Below, piece after piece: positions 45,687 to 53,513 of a stretch of DNA of 64,000 nucleotides. The position numbers were made by a program, and so were the translations under genes. The notes beneath the pieces are model-generated. The model worked only from the letters and a program-made list of their open reading frames with translations, made no database searches and was not told the DNA's origin. The stretch's first letter is position 1. Each line of letters opens with the position of its first letter. This DNA comes from an uncultured Oscillospiraceae bacterium (lineage in GTDB: Bacteria > Bacillota > Clostridia > Oscillospirales > Oscillospiraceae). Where the stretch lies: positions 1-64,000 of the forward strand of contig CANRFC010000009.1 of the NCBI GenBank assembly GCA_947629795.1. Direction: 5' to 3'.

Positions 45687-45713
45687 CACGCTATATCTCT
45701 CTGTCCGCTCCGC

Positions 45714-46283
45714 CTACTTCACCAGCTTCTCCAGCTCCTCCCAGGTGGGCCCCGCGGCCTCCAGGTCCCCCCAGGTGGGGAACCGGGCCTCGATCTGCGC
45801 CCAGGTGGCGTACCAGAACTTGTAGCTGATCTCCAGATGGGCGGGGAGGATATCCTCAATGATCTTCTTCAGCTGTTCAAAGCCGTCGGGGATGCCTGCC
45901 ACGTCGGGGAAGCAGACCTCCACCACCCCGGTCTCCCCGGTCTCGCTGACCAGGGCGTTGAGCCCGCACCCCCGGAGGTTCCGGTTGAGGGCCTCCAGGG
46001 TGAAGCTGTCGCCGTTGATGCGCAGCAGGGCCGCCAGCGCCAGCCGTTTGCCCTGGGGGGTCTCGGTCACCGGGCGGCGGGTGAGCAGGCTCTCCAGCCG
46101 TTCCAGGCCCCAGCTCTCCGCCGTGTCCAGGAAGGCCTCCCGCTCCAGTTCGGTCAGCCCGCCCTCGGCGCCGTCCAGAGCCGCGCCCTCGCTCTTCAGC
46201 TCCCCCAGGGTGAACTTGCCCCCGCTCCCATAGGGGCCCAGGGGCCTGAGCAGATCCCAAAGGGCCTGAGCTGCTGTGGTCAT
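45714..46283 (-). CDS. xkdU: Phage tail protein, YmfQ/XkdU family (gpI-like)
   Basis: A 189-residue baseplate-edge protein. The centre contains GKRLALAALLRINGDSFTLE and ALNRNLRGCGLNALVSETGE, followed by VEVCFPD and ILPAHLEISYKFWYATWAQ, matching DUF2313. The tail has spaced Trp residues (TWAQ, TWGDLE, TWEELE). In PBSX this protein is followed by fibre genes; here it is the last gene of the operon. Its ATG overlaps the gpJ-like stop (ATGA). Confidence 0.82.
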   Translation of the reverse strand: MTTAAQALWDLLRPLGPYGSGGKFTLGELKSEGAALDGAEGGLTELEREAFLDTAESWGLERLESLLTRRPVTETPQGKRLALAALLRINGDSFTLEALNRNLRGCGLNALVSETGETGVVEVCFPDVAGIPDGFEQLKKIIEDILPAHLEISYKFWYATWAQIEARFPTWGDLEAAGPTWEELEKLVK

Positions 46284-47335
46284 GCGCCCACCTCCACCGT
46301 CAGGCTCCCCAGGGTGGGCAGCTCTCCCTTGGCGATGGGCACATCGGCGGCGGGGGCGGTGAGCTTACAGTTGGCCACCCCGGCCGTGGAGAAGATGAGT
46401 CCGCCCAGCTCGGCGGTGAGCACGTCGCGGCCCAGCCGCTTGCCCGAGAACCAGGCCCTCACGGCCCCCTCCACAGCGGAGCGCACCGCCTGGGCGTCAT
46501 ATCCCTCCGCCGGCGTGACCGCGACTGCCACGTCCACCACCTTGGCGGTGGGGGCCAGGACCTGCACGTCCACGGCGATCTCCCGCCGGGCCTGGAAGTA
46601 TGCGGTCAGCTCGGCCAACAGGGCCTCGTCGGGCTGCCCCGCCAGGGTGGAGACCACCACGTCCACCGTCCCCCTGCCCCGGTTCCGGGGCAGGACGGTG
46701 CAGGCGCACACCTGGTCGAAGGACAGGGCCCCCTGTTCATAGAAGGCGGCGTTGGCCCCGTTGGGCATCCGGCGGTAGGTCTCCAGCACCCGCTCCCGCA
46801 GGGTCTCGTCATCCTCAGCGTCGGCCCCGCCGGTGAAGGCATCGGGATTCACGCATCGGCTCACCCCCACCGGGGCCACCGCCATAGCCAGCACAGAGCC
46901 CTTGGGCACATTTCCCGCCGCCCCCGGCTCTGCCGCCTGGGCGGGAACGTCCACGGCGGTCTCCCCCGCCTTCAGGACCGCGTCCTGAACGGTCTCAAAG
47001 CGCACCATCCCCGCCGTGGCGCACACCGTCCCGGCGGGGATGGTCAGATCGGCCGTGGCGGCGGCATCCACCGAAAAGCGGATGGCCCCCTTGGCCTTCA
47101 CCGCCTCCCGCCGGGCAAGGCCCCGAAGCTGGGCGTGGCGTTCCAGGTACTCCCCCGCCGCCGTCTGGGGAAAGGCCTGCCGGGACAGCCACTCCCCCTG
47201 GACGTAGAGGGCGTATACCTGGGCGGCCACGGCGTAGAGCTTCACCGACAGGTCGCTCACCGCCGAGGCCTCCGCCCCGGTCTCCCGGCGAAAGACCCCC
47301 AGCATCTCGTCATAGATCTCCTCAATGGTCTTCAT
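46280..47335 (-). CDS. xkdT: Baseplate protein J-like (XkdT)
   Basis: A 351-residue member of the baseplate J family, which forms the wedge of contractile tails. Conserved segments include QTAAGEYLERHAQLRGLAR, PAGTVCATAGMVRFET, DAFTGGADAEDDETLRERVL and VPKGSVLAM. It overlaps both neighbours by ATGA, so translation is coupled. Length is typical of PBSX XkdT. Confidence 0.9.
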   Translation of the reverse strand: MKTIEEIYDEMLGVFRRETGAEASAVSDLSVKLYAVAAQVYALYVQGEWLSRQAFPQTAAGEYLERHAQLRGLARREAVKAKGAIRFSVDAAATADLTIPAGTVCATAGMVRFETVQDAVLKAGETAVDVPAQAAEPGAAGNVPKGSVLAMAVAPVGVSRCVNPDAFTGGADAEDDETLRERVLETYRRMPNGANAAFYEQGALSFDQVCACTVLPRNRGRGTVDVVVSTLAGQPDEALLAELTAYFQARREIAVDVQVLAPTAKVVDVAVAVTPAEGYDAQAVRSAVEGAVRAWFSGKRLGRDVLTAELGGLIFSTAGVANCKLTAPAADVPIAKGELPTLGSLTVEVGA

Positions 47336-47685
47336 GTCAAACCTCCCAACCCCACCGTCAGCTCCAGGCTCTGCCCCTGCCAGTCCAGGGAGACGGTGAG
47401 ACTTCCCTGCTCCCCTTCCTGGCAGAGCTCCACTCCGGTGACGGTGAGCTCCTCATCGGCCAGGGCCTGGACCACATACTGCTCGGCCAGGGCCTGCCGC
47501 TGGGCGGGGGCAGCCCGACCCAGCAGGTGGAGCTGGCTGCCCAGTTCGGGCAGGAAGGGGAAGCTCCCCCGCCGCACCGTCAGCTTCCACAGGGCCCGCT
47601 CCAGCACCTCCTGGGCGCCCTGGGCACTCTGAAAGCCCCCCTTGCCATCGGGGACATAGTCCCCCTCCCGCAGGATCAGCGCCAT
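47332..47685 (-). CDS. Baseplate wedge protein, gpW/gp25-like (XkdS position)
   Basis: A 117-residue protein with EVLERALWKLTVRRGSFPFL and PELGSQLHLLGRA near the middle, as in the short DUF2634/gp25-like proteins next to baseplate J. In the PBSX order this is XkdS. Its ATG overlaps the preceding gene's TAA (TAATG). Confidence 0.78.
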   Translation of the reverse strand: MALILREGDYVPDGKGGFQSAQGAQEVLERALWKLTVRRGSFPFLPELGSQLHLLGRAAPAQRQALAEQYVVQALADEELTVTGVELCQEGEQGSLTVSLDWQGQSLELTVGLGGLT

Positions 47686-48068
47686 TACGACTCCTCCTCT
47701 TCCTTCTCGGGCAGCGGGCCCACCACGGTGCCGTTGACCGTAAAGATCCCGGTCACCGCCACATCCCCCTTGGGGGAGATGCGGATGGCCGCCTCCCCGG
47801 CGGAGATGACCACCTCGCCGGGACGCAGGTCCAGGTCGGGGGTGGGGACCCCCAGAGCGCAGGGCTTCTCCCCGCTCTCCCCGGCCTTGAGCACCAGCAG
47901 CTCCTCCCCCGTCCGGGGAGCCCAGCAATACCCGCCGGGGCCGTAGAGGGCGATCCCCCGCCGTTCTCCCTCCAGCCAGGCTCCCAGCTTCCCGCCGGCC
48001 ACCGTCACCGGACCGGTGACGGCCCCGGCAGGGGCCTTGGCAGCCCGCTCTCGTCTTGATAAAAACAT
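47685..48068 (-). CDS. Baseplate spike-like protein (gpV type)
   Basis: A 127-residue protein. An OB-like middle (GGYCWAPRTGEELLVLKAGE) is followed by a beta-rich end (GEVVISAGEAAIRISPKGDV), the pattern of gpV/gp45 spike proteins that form the membrane-piercing needle. It occupies the XkdR position. Assignment rests on pattern and place only. The C-terminus is acidic (PEKEEEES). Confidence 0.65.
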   Translation of the reverse strand: MFLSRRERAAKAPAGAVTGPVTVAGGKLGAWLEGERRGIALYGPGGYCWAPRTGEELLVLKAGESGEKPCALGVPTPDLDLRPGEVVISAGEAAIRISPKGDVAVTGIFTVNGTVVGPLPEKEEEES

Positions 48069-48080
48069 CTCTCCGCCTCC

Positions 48081-49013
48081 TCAGCCCAAGGTCAGCCGGA
48101 CCCACCGTCCGGTGTCATCCAGCACATTTTCCACCTCCAGGGCCTTCCACACCCCGGAGATCCGGGGCTGCTTCAGGTTCACATGCACCCGGTCCCCCGG
48201 CTCGCACAGCCAGTTTCCCGGCACGGTGACCTCCAGCCGCAGCCGCTCTTCATAGGAGCGGTCCAGTTGGAACTGCCCGGAGTAGCGCATGGCCTGATAG
48301 GCGCTCTTCCCCGGCATGGTGATCACCCGTCGGCAGGCTCCGCCCTTTTGGGCAAACTCCTGATTCACCACCCGCTGAGGTGTCAGGCTCCCCCGGTCCA
48401 GCACCAGTACCTCGGAGCACACCCCGTAGCGCTTGTCCCGCCAGAGAATAGAGGTGGGCCCACAAACCCCGTCCAGGGCCACCTCCCGGCCGCTCCCCTC
48501 TGCGGACACCGAAAGCCGGCCGTACACATCGAACCGGGGCTCCACGCCCCCGTGGTACCGGGCAAAGCTGTAAAGCACCTTCCACTCGCTGGATCCGGTC
48601 TCCACCGAAAATCCCGGCACTGCCGGCAGCCGTCCCGCCGAGGCGGTCTCGATACCGTAGGGGGCCACATGGTCCCGCAGGATATCCTGCAAGGTGGCCA
48701 CCTGATAGTCCTGGCCCCTGGCCTCATTGTCCAGCAGCAGTGCCGCCAGTCCCCGGCCGGAGACCGACAGCTCCCCGCCGCTCTGACCCCAGGAGAGCTG
48801 GTACTCATCCACCACCCCGGTGAACCGCCGGGCCCCGTCCTCCTCCACAATGAGCCGGACGGCGTCGGACAGGCGGGACTCCACTCCCCCGTCCCAGGGG
48901 CAGATCCCCTCAAAGCTGTCACAGGGTACGCTCCCCGTCCGTTTGATCCGGAAGCCGGTAAAGGGGGGCAGGACCAGCCTGGTCCCGTCATAGCTGATCA
49001 GCCACGCCTCCAT
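48081..49013 (-). CDS. xkdQ: Baseplate hub protein, late control D-like (XkdQ)
   Basis: A 310-residue hub homologue. GTRLVLPPFTGFRIKRTGSV, FTGVVDEYQLSWGQSGGELS and GRGLAALLLDNEARGQDY are characteristic of XkdQ and gpD-like proteins. A C-terminal region binds the hub ring (VTVPGNWLCEPGDRV). Its ATG overlaps the LysM gene's TGA (TGATG). Confidence 0.85.
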   Translation of the reverse strand: MEAWLISYDGTRLVLPPFTGFRIKRTGSVPCDSFEGICPWDGGVESRLSDAVRLIVEEDGARRFTGVVDEYQLSWGQSGGELSVSGRGLAALLLDNEARGQDYQVATLQDILRDHVAPYGIETASAGRLPAVPGFSVETGSSEWKVLYSFARYHGGVEPRFDVYGRLSVSAEGSGREVALDGVCGPTSILWRDKRYGVCSEVLVLDRGSLTPQRVVNQEFAQKGGACRRVITMPGKSAYQAMRYSGQFQLDRSYEERLRLEVTVPGNWLCEPGDRVHVNLKQPRISGVWKALEVENVLDDTGRWVRLTLG

Positions 49014-49624
49014 CACTTCACCCGCACCTTCTCTCCCGGATAGATGAGGTTGGGGTTCTTGATCTGGGGGTTGAGGGTGATCACCTGGCTGACGCCCACG
49101 CCGTACTTCCCGGCGATGCGCCACAGGCTCTCCCCCTTCACCACGGTGTGCCAGACCTCCCCCGATTTCTGGGCTGCACTCTGCCCTCCCCCGCCGGCAC
49201 TTCCGGCGCCGCCCGCGGCAGCACTTTCCGCCGCCCCGGCCTCCTGGACCTGGCGGACGTAGGCGGCATAGCCGTCGTACCCCTCCCAGAAGGTAAAGGT
49301 ATAGCGCACATAGTCCGGCCGGGGCTCCTGCTCCAGGGAGAGCTGGACGAAGTAGGCGTTGGAGACCTGCCAGATCGGGTGGACCAGCACCCCCGGCCCG
49401 GCGTTGTAAAACACGGTGGCCAGCTTCTTGAATTCATCGTAGGCCCCCGGGCCCACGAACTCGCCCTCTCCCTTCATCACTCTCCGGGTAAGACCCAGGT
49501 CCTGCAGATGGTAGAGTCCGAAGGGCACCTTGTGCACCCCCATCTTCCGCTCATATTCGATGGTATACACCCTGGGATTGTGGGGCCACACATAGTTCTT
49601 ATACCGCATGGGTGACAAGTTCAT
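49013..49624 (-). CDS. xkdP: LysM-domain tail protein (XkdP)
   Basis: A 203-residue protein. The N-terminal region (YTIEYERKMGVHKVPFGLYH then EFVGPGAYDEFKKLATVF) is the XkdP/gp53-like baseplate fold. After an Ala/Gly/Ser linker, residues about 157-203 form a LysM module (WHTVVKGESLWRIAGKYGVG to YPGEKVRV). LysM in this position is a mark of PBSX-type contractile tails. ATTAGGAGG lies before the ATG at 49624. Confidence 0.88.
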   Translation of the reverse strand: MNLSPMRYKNYVWPHNPRVYTIEYERKMGVHKVPFGLYHLQDLGLTRRVMKGEGEFVGPGAYDEFKKLATVFYNAGPGVLVHPIWQVSNAYFVQLSLEQEPRPDYVRYTFTFWEGYDGYAAYVRQVQEAGAAESAAAGGAGSAGGGGQSAAQKSGEVWHTVVKGESLWRIAGKYGVGVSQVITLNPQIKNPNLIYPGEKVRVK

Positions 49625-49635
49625 CCGATCCCCTC

Positions 49636-50190
49636 CTAATAGAGCCAAAAGCCCCCGTCATACCGTCTCGCGTCCCGCTCCACGGCCCGGTCCAGTGCCT
49701 GGGGGTCCAGTCCGGCAGAGGCGGGGGCTTCAGGCAGGCTCACCGTGAGCCGCCGCCCCGGGCCACGAACGGTCCCCGCCGCCTGTTCCGATCGGACCAG
49801 GCTCCGATAGACCGCCTGAGGGCCCTCCACGGCCCCTCCTCGGGAGGTGTAGGCTCCCTCCGTCCCCGGCCGGAGGACCGAACCCGCTTCCCGGACCTGA
49901 AGGCCCTCTTCCGGCTCCTCCGTAAGGAAAGTGCCCGGGACCGCCTCTCCCGGCTCCAAAGCCCGGTCCACTGCTCCGTTCCGCGCGTTTCGGAACTCTT
50001 TGGCGCCCGTTCCGGAAACCGGCCCTTCGGCCGCTTCCTCCTCCGGCCCCCAAGCCTTCACTCCGTCCGTTTCTCCAGGGCCTTCTTGCTTTCCCGGGAG
50101 CTCCCGGAGGGCCCCGGCGAGCAGATCCACCCCAGCCTCCTCCCGGTCCTCCCGGTCCTGTTCCATCGCCTGATACAGATAGTCAGTCAA
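49636..50190 (-). CDS. Unknown protein in the tape-measure position
   Basis: A 184-residue protein that I do not recognise. The N-terminus is helical and charged (YLYQAMEQDREDREEAGVDL). The middle is rich in Gly, Pro and Glu and looks disordered. The end reads LDPQALDRAVERDARRYDGG. It starts at a TTG overlapping the frameshifted chaperone stop (TTGA), after GGGAGGTGAGG. In related clusters a long tape-measure gene lies here. The protein is too short, and lacks the membrane and helical segments, to be an ordinary one. Confidence 0.6.
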   Translation of the reverse strand: MTDYLYQAMEQDREDREEAGVDLLAGALRELPGKQEGPGETDGVKAWGPEEEAAEGPVSGTGAKEFRNARNGAVDRALEPGEAVPGTFLTEEPEEGLQVREAGSVLRPGTEGAYTSRGGAVEGPQAVYRSLVRSEQAAGTVRGPGRRLTVSLPEAPASAGLDPQALDRAVERDARRYDGGFWLY

Positions 50191-50803
50191 GAGCCCTCAC
50201 CTCCCATCTCCCGGAACCTCTCGGCGTCGAACCCGGGATTCTCCCCCCAGTCCGGCCGCCTGGCTCCGCACACCGGGCACCGCTCCTCCTCTGCCTCCTC
50301 CCGACAGGCAGGGCAGAGCCGTGCCAGCTCTTCCTCTCCGTCCAGCAGCAGATTGGCGGCGCACCACAGGTAATCCCTGGCCTTCATCTCCCGGGCCCGC
50401 GCCTCGGTGGGCAGCGCCCCAAAAGCCTTGAGCACGCGCCACTGAAGGCGCTCGCCAGGCGCGTGCTCCAGCCTTTTTTTGCCTGCTCTACCGCCCTTTC
50501 CTCCCAGGCGGAGGGATTGCACCGCCTGTCGAACTCCCCCCACTGCCGGGCCAGGTCGGCGATCTGCCCGGCGGTGAGGGCCTCCAGGACCCCCGCCCCG
50601 CCGTCGAACACCGCCTTTCCCCGTTTGGTGAGGGCACGGGCGATGAGGCAGGCGTTGACGCACAGTGCCCGGTCCCGCTCCTCACCGGCCAGCGCCTCCC
50701 CCTGGCTGCGGACCTCCATCTCCTCCCTGGCGGACAGGAGCCGGAGGGCGTACCCGCCCTCCAGCTCCCACACCTGAGGAAGGCTCAGGATCGACCCGCT
50801 CAT
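50187..50803 (-). CDS. Frameshifted long form of tail assembly chaperone (G-T fusion)
   Basis: If ribosomes slip -1 at the A7 run (50480-50474), translation from 50803 leaves the short frame and reads on to 50187, giving about 205 residues. The added T-like part (from RLEHAPGERLQWRVLKAFG) ends in a zinc-ribbon-like motif CPACREEAEEERCPVCGA. Only the shifted frame continues through this segment and abuts the next gene with a TTGA overlap, which supports real expression. Confidence 0.75.
50384..50803 (-). CDS. xkdN: Tail assembly chaperone, short form (XkdN-like)
   Basis: A 139-residue protein beginning MSGSILSLPQVWELEGG, with LLSAREEMEVRSQGEA and LCVNACLIARALTKRGK, as in XkdN/gpG-like tail chaperones. 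It contains the slippery GCA AAA AAA G near codon 111 and ends about 29 codons later in the zero frame, the usual layout of phage G/GT genes. Its ATG overlaps the tube gene stop (ATGA). Confidence 0.78.
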   Translation of the reverse strand: MSGSILSLPQVWELEGGYALRLLSAREEMEVRSQGEALAGEERDRALCVNACLIARALTKRGKAVFDGGAGVLEALTAGQIADLARQWGEFDRRCNPSAWEERAVEQAKKGWSTRLASAFSGACSRLLGRCPPRRGPGR

Positions 50804-51192
50804 ACCGCGGGGACCTCCACCCGCTTGGCCGCCACGATGGTGACCTTCTCCAGGACCATATCCCCCAGCTTTCCGGTCTCGCTCAGGTCCTGCCACTGGC
50901 AGCCCGAGTAGATGATCCGCCTGTCGGGTTTGCAGATGACCAGGTTGAAGTCCTCCAGCTCATGGAAGTTCATCCCGTTCCTGGCCGCCTCGTCGGTGGC
51001 GTAGAGCCGGGTGAGCACGATGACGTGCCGGCTCTGCCCGGCGATGGTGGCCACGGGCTCAGCCTCGCCGAAGGCCTCCACCACCGAGCTGGTCTTGCTG
51101 GTCTGGGCGGAATAGCTCTGCACCACCGCCAGCTTCTTGCCGTTGAGCTCCAGATAAATGTCGGCGCTGGTGGGAAATCTCGATGCGATCAT
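50800..51192 (-). CDS. xkdM: Phage tail tube protein (XkdM)
   Basis: A 130-residue protein: TSADIYLELNGKKLAVVQSY, then HVIVLTRLYATDEAARNG and NLVICKPDRRIIYSGCQWQD. This is the pattern of XkdM-type inner tubes of contractile tails. AGGCAGAGGT precedes the ATG, which lies 13 bases after the sheath gene. A tube directly after a sheath is the standard order. Confidence 0.85.
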   Translation of the reverse strand: MIASRFPTSADIYLELNGKKLAVVQSYSAQTSKTSSVVEAFGEAEPVATIAGQSRHVIVLTRLYATDEAARNGMNFHELEDFNLVICKPDRRIIYSGCQWQDLSETGKLGDMVLEKVTIVAAKRVEVPAV

Positions 51193-51204
51193 ACCTCTGC
51201 CTCC

Positions 51205-52233
51205 TTAAACCGTGATGTGGGCGCTGAGCCAGATCTGGTTGAGCCCGTGGGCCACGGTGAAGGCGAACTCCACCAGACACACCGTGGGATTGCCCTCCAT
51301 GGCCGAGACCGTCACATTGTCATACCCCGTGATGATCTCCTCGCTTTTCTTCCGCTCCAGCTCCACAATGACCTGGCTGCGGATGGCACCCCGGCCCTGC
51401 TCGGTGTTTTTGGCCCGGCTGAACCGGGCGCGCAGAGCGTTGCGCAGCCCGGGGACCACATCGTCCACCACCCGGATGGTGGTCAGCTCCCGCCAGGTGG
51501 CGTCGCCGGCCGAGCCGGTCTTGGTCCGGGTGGTCACCGCCCGCACCACGCTCACCACGCCGCCGCTCTCCTCCAGAGGGGTCACACCTCCCAGAATGAG
51601 GGTGTCGATCTCGGTGTCGCTCCAGCTCTGCCCCAGAGCAGCCACCCCCTTGAGCTCAGCGCCTCCCAGGGGCACGGCGGGGTCGGTCTCCCCGGCGATG
51701 GCCCCCGCCACCGCCGCCGCGGCCAGGATGCCGCCGGGGGCAGCCAGCACCACCCGCTCGCAGCCCAGCCCCTCGGCCCGGCTCACCAGCTCCGCGGCGG
51801 TCTCATTCTCCTTGCCGCACACCACCGCCAGCCGCTCCCTCCGGGCCGCCGAGGCCGCCTTCACGCTCTCCCGCAGCGCCTGCTGGACCCCGGCGTCATC
51901 GCTGTCGCACACCGTCACCGCGATCCCCTCGATCTTCTCCAGGGCGGCAAAGCCCTCGCCGTACCCGGCCTGGTCGGCCACCGGCACGGCGTACACCCTG
52001 GCCGCCCCGTTCTGAAACAGGGCCTGGACCAGCCCGGTCAGAGTCTCCCCCGCCCCGAAGCTGCTCTGGGCCTGCTCGGCCCCGGTGAAGTCATACACCT
52101 TCCCGGCTGTCACGCCCTGGGCGGTGCAGATGCCCGCCACCCCGGCGGCGGCGCCGTTGGCGCCGGCGCTGACCACCGAGGAGGTGTCGTACACCGAGTA
52201 CACCCCCGGTCTCTGATGTTCCGTCACATTCAT
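51205..52233 (-). CDS. xkdK: Contractile tail sheath protein (XkdK-like)
   Basis: A 342-residue sheath, shorter than the roughly 470 residues of B. subtilis XkdK, so it lacks extra surface domains. The N-terminal arm begins HQRPGVYSVYDTSSVVSAG, the core has ARVYAVPVADQAG, and the conserved C-terminal domain includes TTIRVVDDVVPGLRNALRAR and NPTVCLVEFAFTVAHGLNQI. This protein shows that the particle has a contractile tail. Its ATG overlaps the preceding stop. Confidence 0.9.
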   Translation of the reverse strand: MNVTEHQRPGVYSVYDTSSVVSAGANGAAAGVAGICTAQGVTAGKVYDFTGAEQAQSSFGAGETLTGLVQALFQNGAARVYAVPVADQAGYGEGFAALEKIEGIAVTVCDSDDAGVQQALRESVKAASAARRERLAVVCGKENETAAELVSRAEGLGCERVVLAAPGGILAAAAVAGAIAGETDPAVPLGGAELKGVAALGQSWSDTEIDTLILGGVTPLEESGGVVSVVRAVTTRTKTGSAGDATWRELTTIRVVDDVVPGLRNALRARFSRAKNTEQGRGAIRSQVIVELERKKSEEIITGYDNVTVSAMEGNPTVCLVEFAFTVAHGLNQIWLSAHITV

Positions 52234-52718
52234 ACGCTCTCACCCTCCACTTCAAAGTCCAGGAAGGACCCGTCCTCCCCGGCCACAACATAGCTCCACA
52301 CGGCAAAGCGGGCCTGGGCGGGACAGAGGAACCGCCTCTCGCTCTCCCTCCAGCAGGTCTCCCCGGCGGAGAACTCCTCCAGCCGCAGCCCCGCCGGCAG
52401 CTCTCCCTCCAGGGCCGCCGTCAGCAGGTCCAGCCCCGCCTGGGCCTGGTCCGCCGTGGCGGCGTAGAGGTCCAGCCCCAGGGTGAGCTTCATCTTTTTG
52501 CCGTACAGCTCTCCCCAGGCCCCCCTGGCCTCGTCGTACCGCTCTCCCAGATAATCCTGAAATCCGGGCGCGCCCGCCTCCATCCCCCGCAGGGACACGG
52601 CGCACACCGCCCTTCCCGGCCCGCCCCGGTCTGCCGGGGGCCAGGCCGTCACCGCCGGGAGCCCCTGGGCCTTCAAAAAGGCCGCCAGAGCCCCTCTCAC
52701 CTCACCCAAGTCCTTCAC
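52230..52718 (-). CDS. Phage tail terminator-like protein (XkdJ position)
   Basis: A 162-residue protein: GEVRGALAAFLKAQGLPAVT, FQDYLGERYDEARGAWGELYG, LGLDLYAATADQAQAGLDLL. The pattern fits the small tail-completion proteins located between connectors and sheath. GTG start overlapping the previous stop (GTGA). Function assigned mainly by position. Confidence 0.62.
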   Translation of the reverse strand: MKDLGEVRGALAAFLKAQGLPAVTAWPPADRGGPGRAVCAVSLRGMEAGAPGFQDYLGERYDEARGAWGELYGKKMKLTLGLDLYAATADQAQAGLDLLTAALEGELPAGLRLEEFSAGETCWRESERRFLCPAQARFAVWSYVVAGEDGSFLDFEVEGESV

Positions 52719-53041
52719 GGCGTCTCACCTCGGTCCATCTCCTCGCACAGGCCCCAGACGTAAAAGGTCCGCTCTCCCAGGGGCACCCGCCGGACCCGGA
52801 GGAACCGGAACGTCCGGCCCTCCCAGGCCAGGGTCCCGTCCTCCTCGATCTCCACATCGGGGGGGCCCAGGTAGCGCCACTTCCCCACCGGCCTGACCCC
52901 CAGGGGGGTGGGCTCGGAGCCCACACCCCTCTCGGTCACCGGGTGGAAAAAAGCCCGCAGGCTCCTCTCCGTCCCGCCTGCCGTCACCGTCACGGCCTGC
53001 CCGAATCGCTCCAGCAGGCCCTTCCAGGTCCTCTCGTCCAT
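52715..53041 (-). CDS. Head-tail connector/minor capsid protein (XkdI position)
   Basis: A 108-residue beta-rich protein (ERSLRAFFHPVTERGVGSEP, GKWRYLGPPDVEIEEDGTLA, FRFLRVRRVPLGERTFYVWG). Similar short proteins lie in this slot in PBSX-like elements. No firm domain is recognised. It begins one base after the preceding stop. Confidence 0.6.
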   Translation of the reverse strand: MDERTWKGLLERFGQAVTVTAGGTERSLRAFFHPVTERGVGSEPTPLGVRPVGKWRYLGPPDVEIEEDGTLAWEGRTFRFLRVRRVPLGERTFYVWGLCEEMDRGETP

Positions 53042-53042
53042 C

Positions 53043-53390
53043 TCAGTACCTCACACTCCGAAAGTCGAACCCCCCGTCGGCCAGCCAGGGCTTCATCAGC
53101 TCCCGGGCCCGGCTGCGGAGCCGTTCGCTCTTCCCGCCGCTCTCGGCCAGCTTCACGCTGACCTCCCCGGCAGCGAAGGAGGAGACTGCTTCCCCCTCCC
53201 CCTCCGCCAGGTCGGCCAGGGCCATCCAGGCCGCCGCCAGGTCAAAGCCCTCGCAGGTCTCGGCCTCCACGCCGGGCCTGAGCTTCCCCGCCAGCTCGGT
53301 CTGGGCGCTCCCGCACAGGGTCCGCAGGCTCTCGCTCTCCTCGCTGACGCCGCCCAGAAGGGCCGCCAGCTTTATGATCCTCTCCAGCAT
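53043..53390 (-). CDS. Head-tail connector-like protein (XkdH position)
   Basis: A 115-residue mostly helical protein (IIKLAALLGGVSEESESLRT, FDLAAAWMALADLAEGEGEA, SERLRSRARELMKPWL). This resembles gp6-like adaptor proteins that follow the capsid gene. Assigned by size, helical content and position. Confidence 0.6.
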   Translation of the reverse strand: MLERIIKLAALLGGVSEESESLRTLCGSAQTELAGKLRPGVEAETCEGFDLAAAWMALADLAEGEGEAVSSFAAGEVSVKLAESGGKSERLRSRARELMKPWLADGGFDFRSVRY

Positions 53391-53461
53391 ACCGCCACTC
53401 CCCTTCCCGTCTCCCCCACAACAGGGGGCGCCGCACTCCGGAGTTGTACCTCCGGATACAT

Positions 53462-53505
53462 CCGGACGGGGCCCGCCGGCAGCTTTTCCGCCGGTGGGCC
53501 CGCCC
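53462..53505 (-). terminator. Hairpin after the major capsid gene
   Basis: GGGCCCACCGGC and GCCGGCGGGCCC (one mismatch) form a GC-rich hairpin in the only sizeable gap of the structural half, just downstream of the capsid stop. No T-run follows. It could raise capsid mRNA stability or reduce read-through into the connector genes. Confidence 0.5.
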
Positions 53506-53513
53506 TTCGTGCC

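Noticed and set aside
45581..45713. Possible att site or integrase remnant between recG and the phage-like cluster
   Set aside because: Only a strong terminator and an AT-rich spacer are present; no repeat matching the other end (58888-59332) was found.
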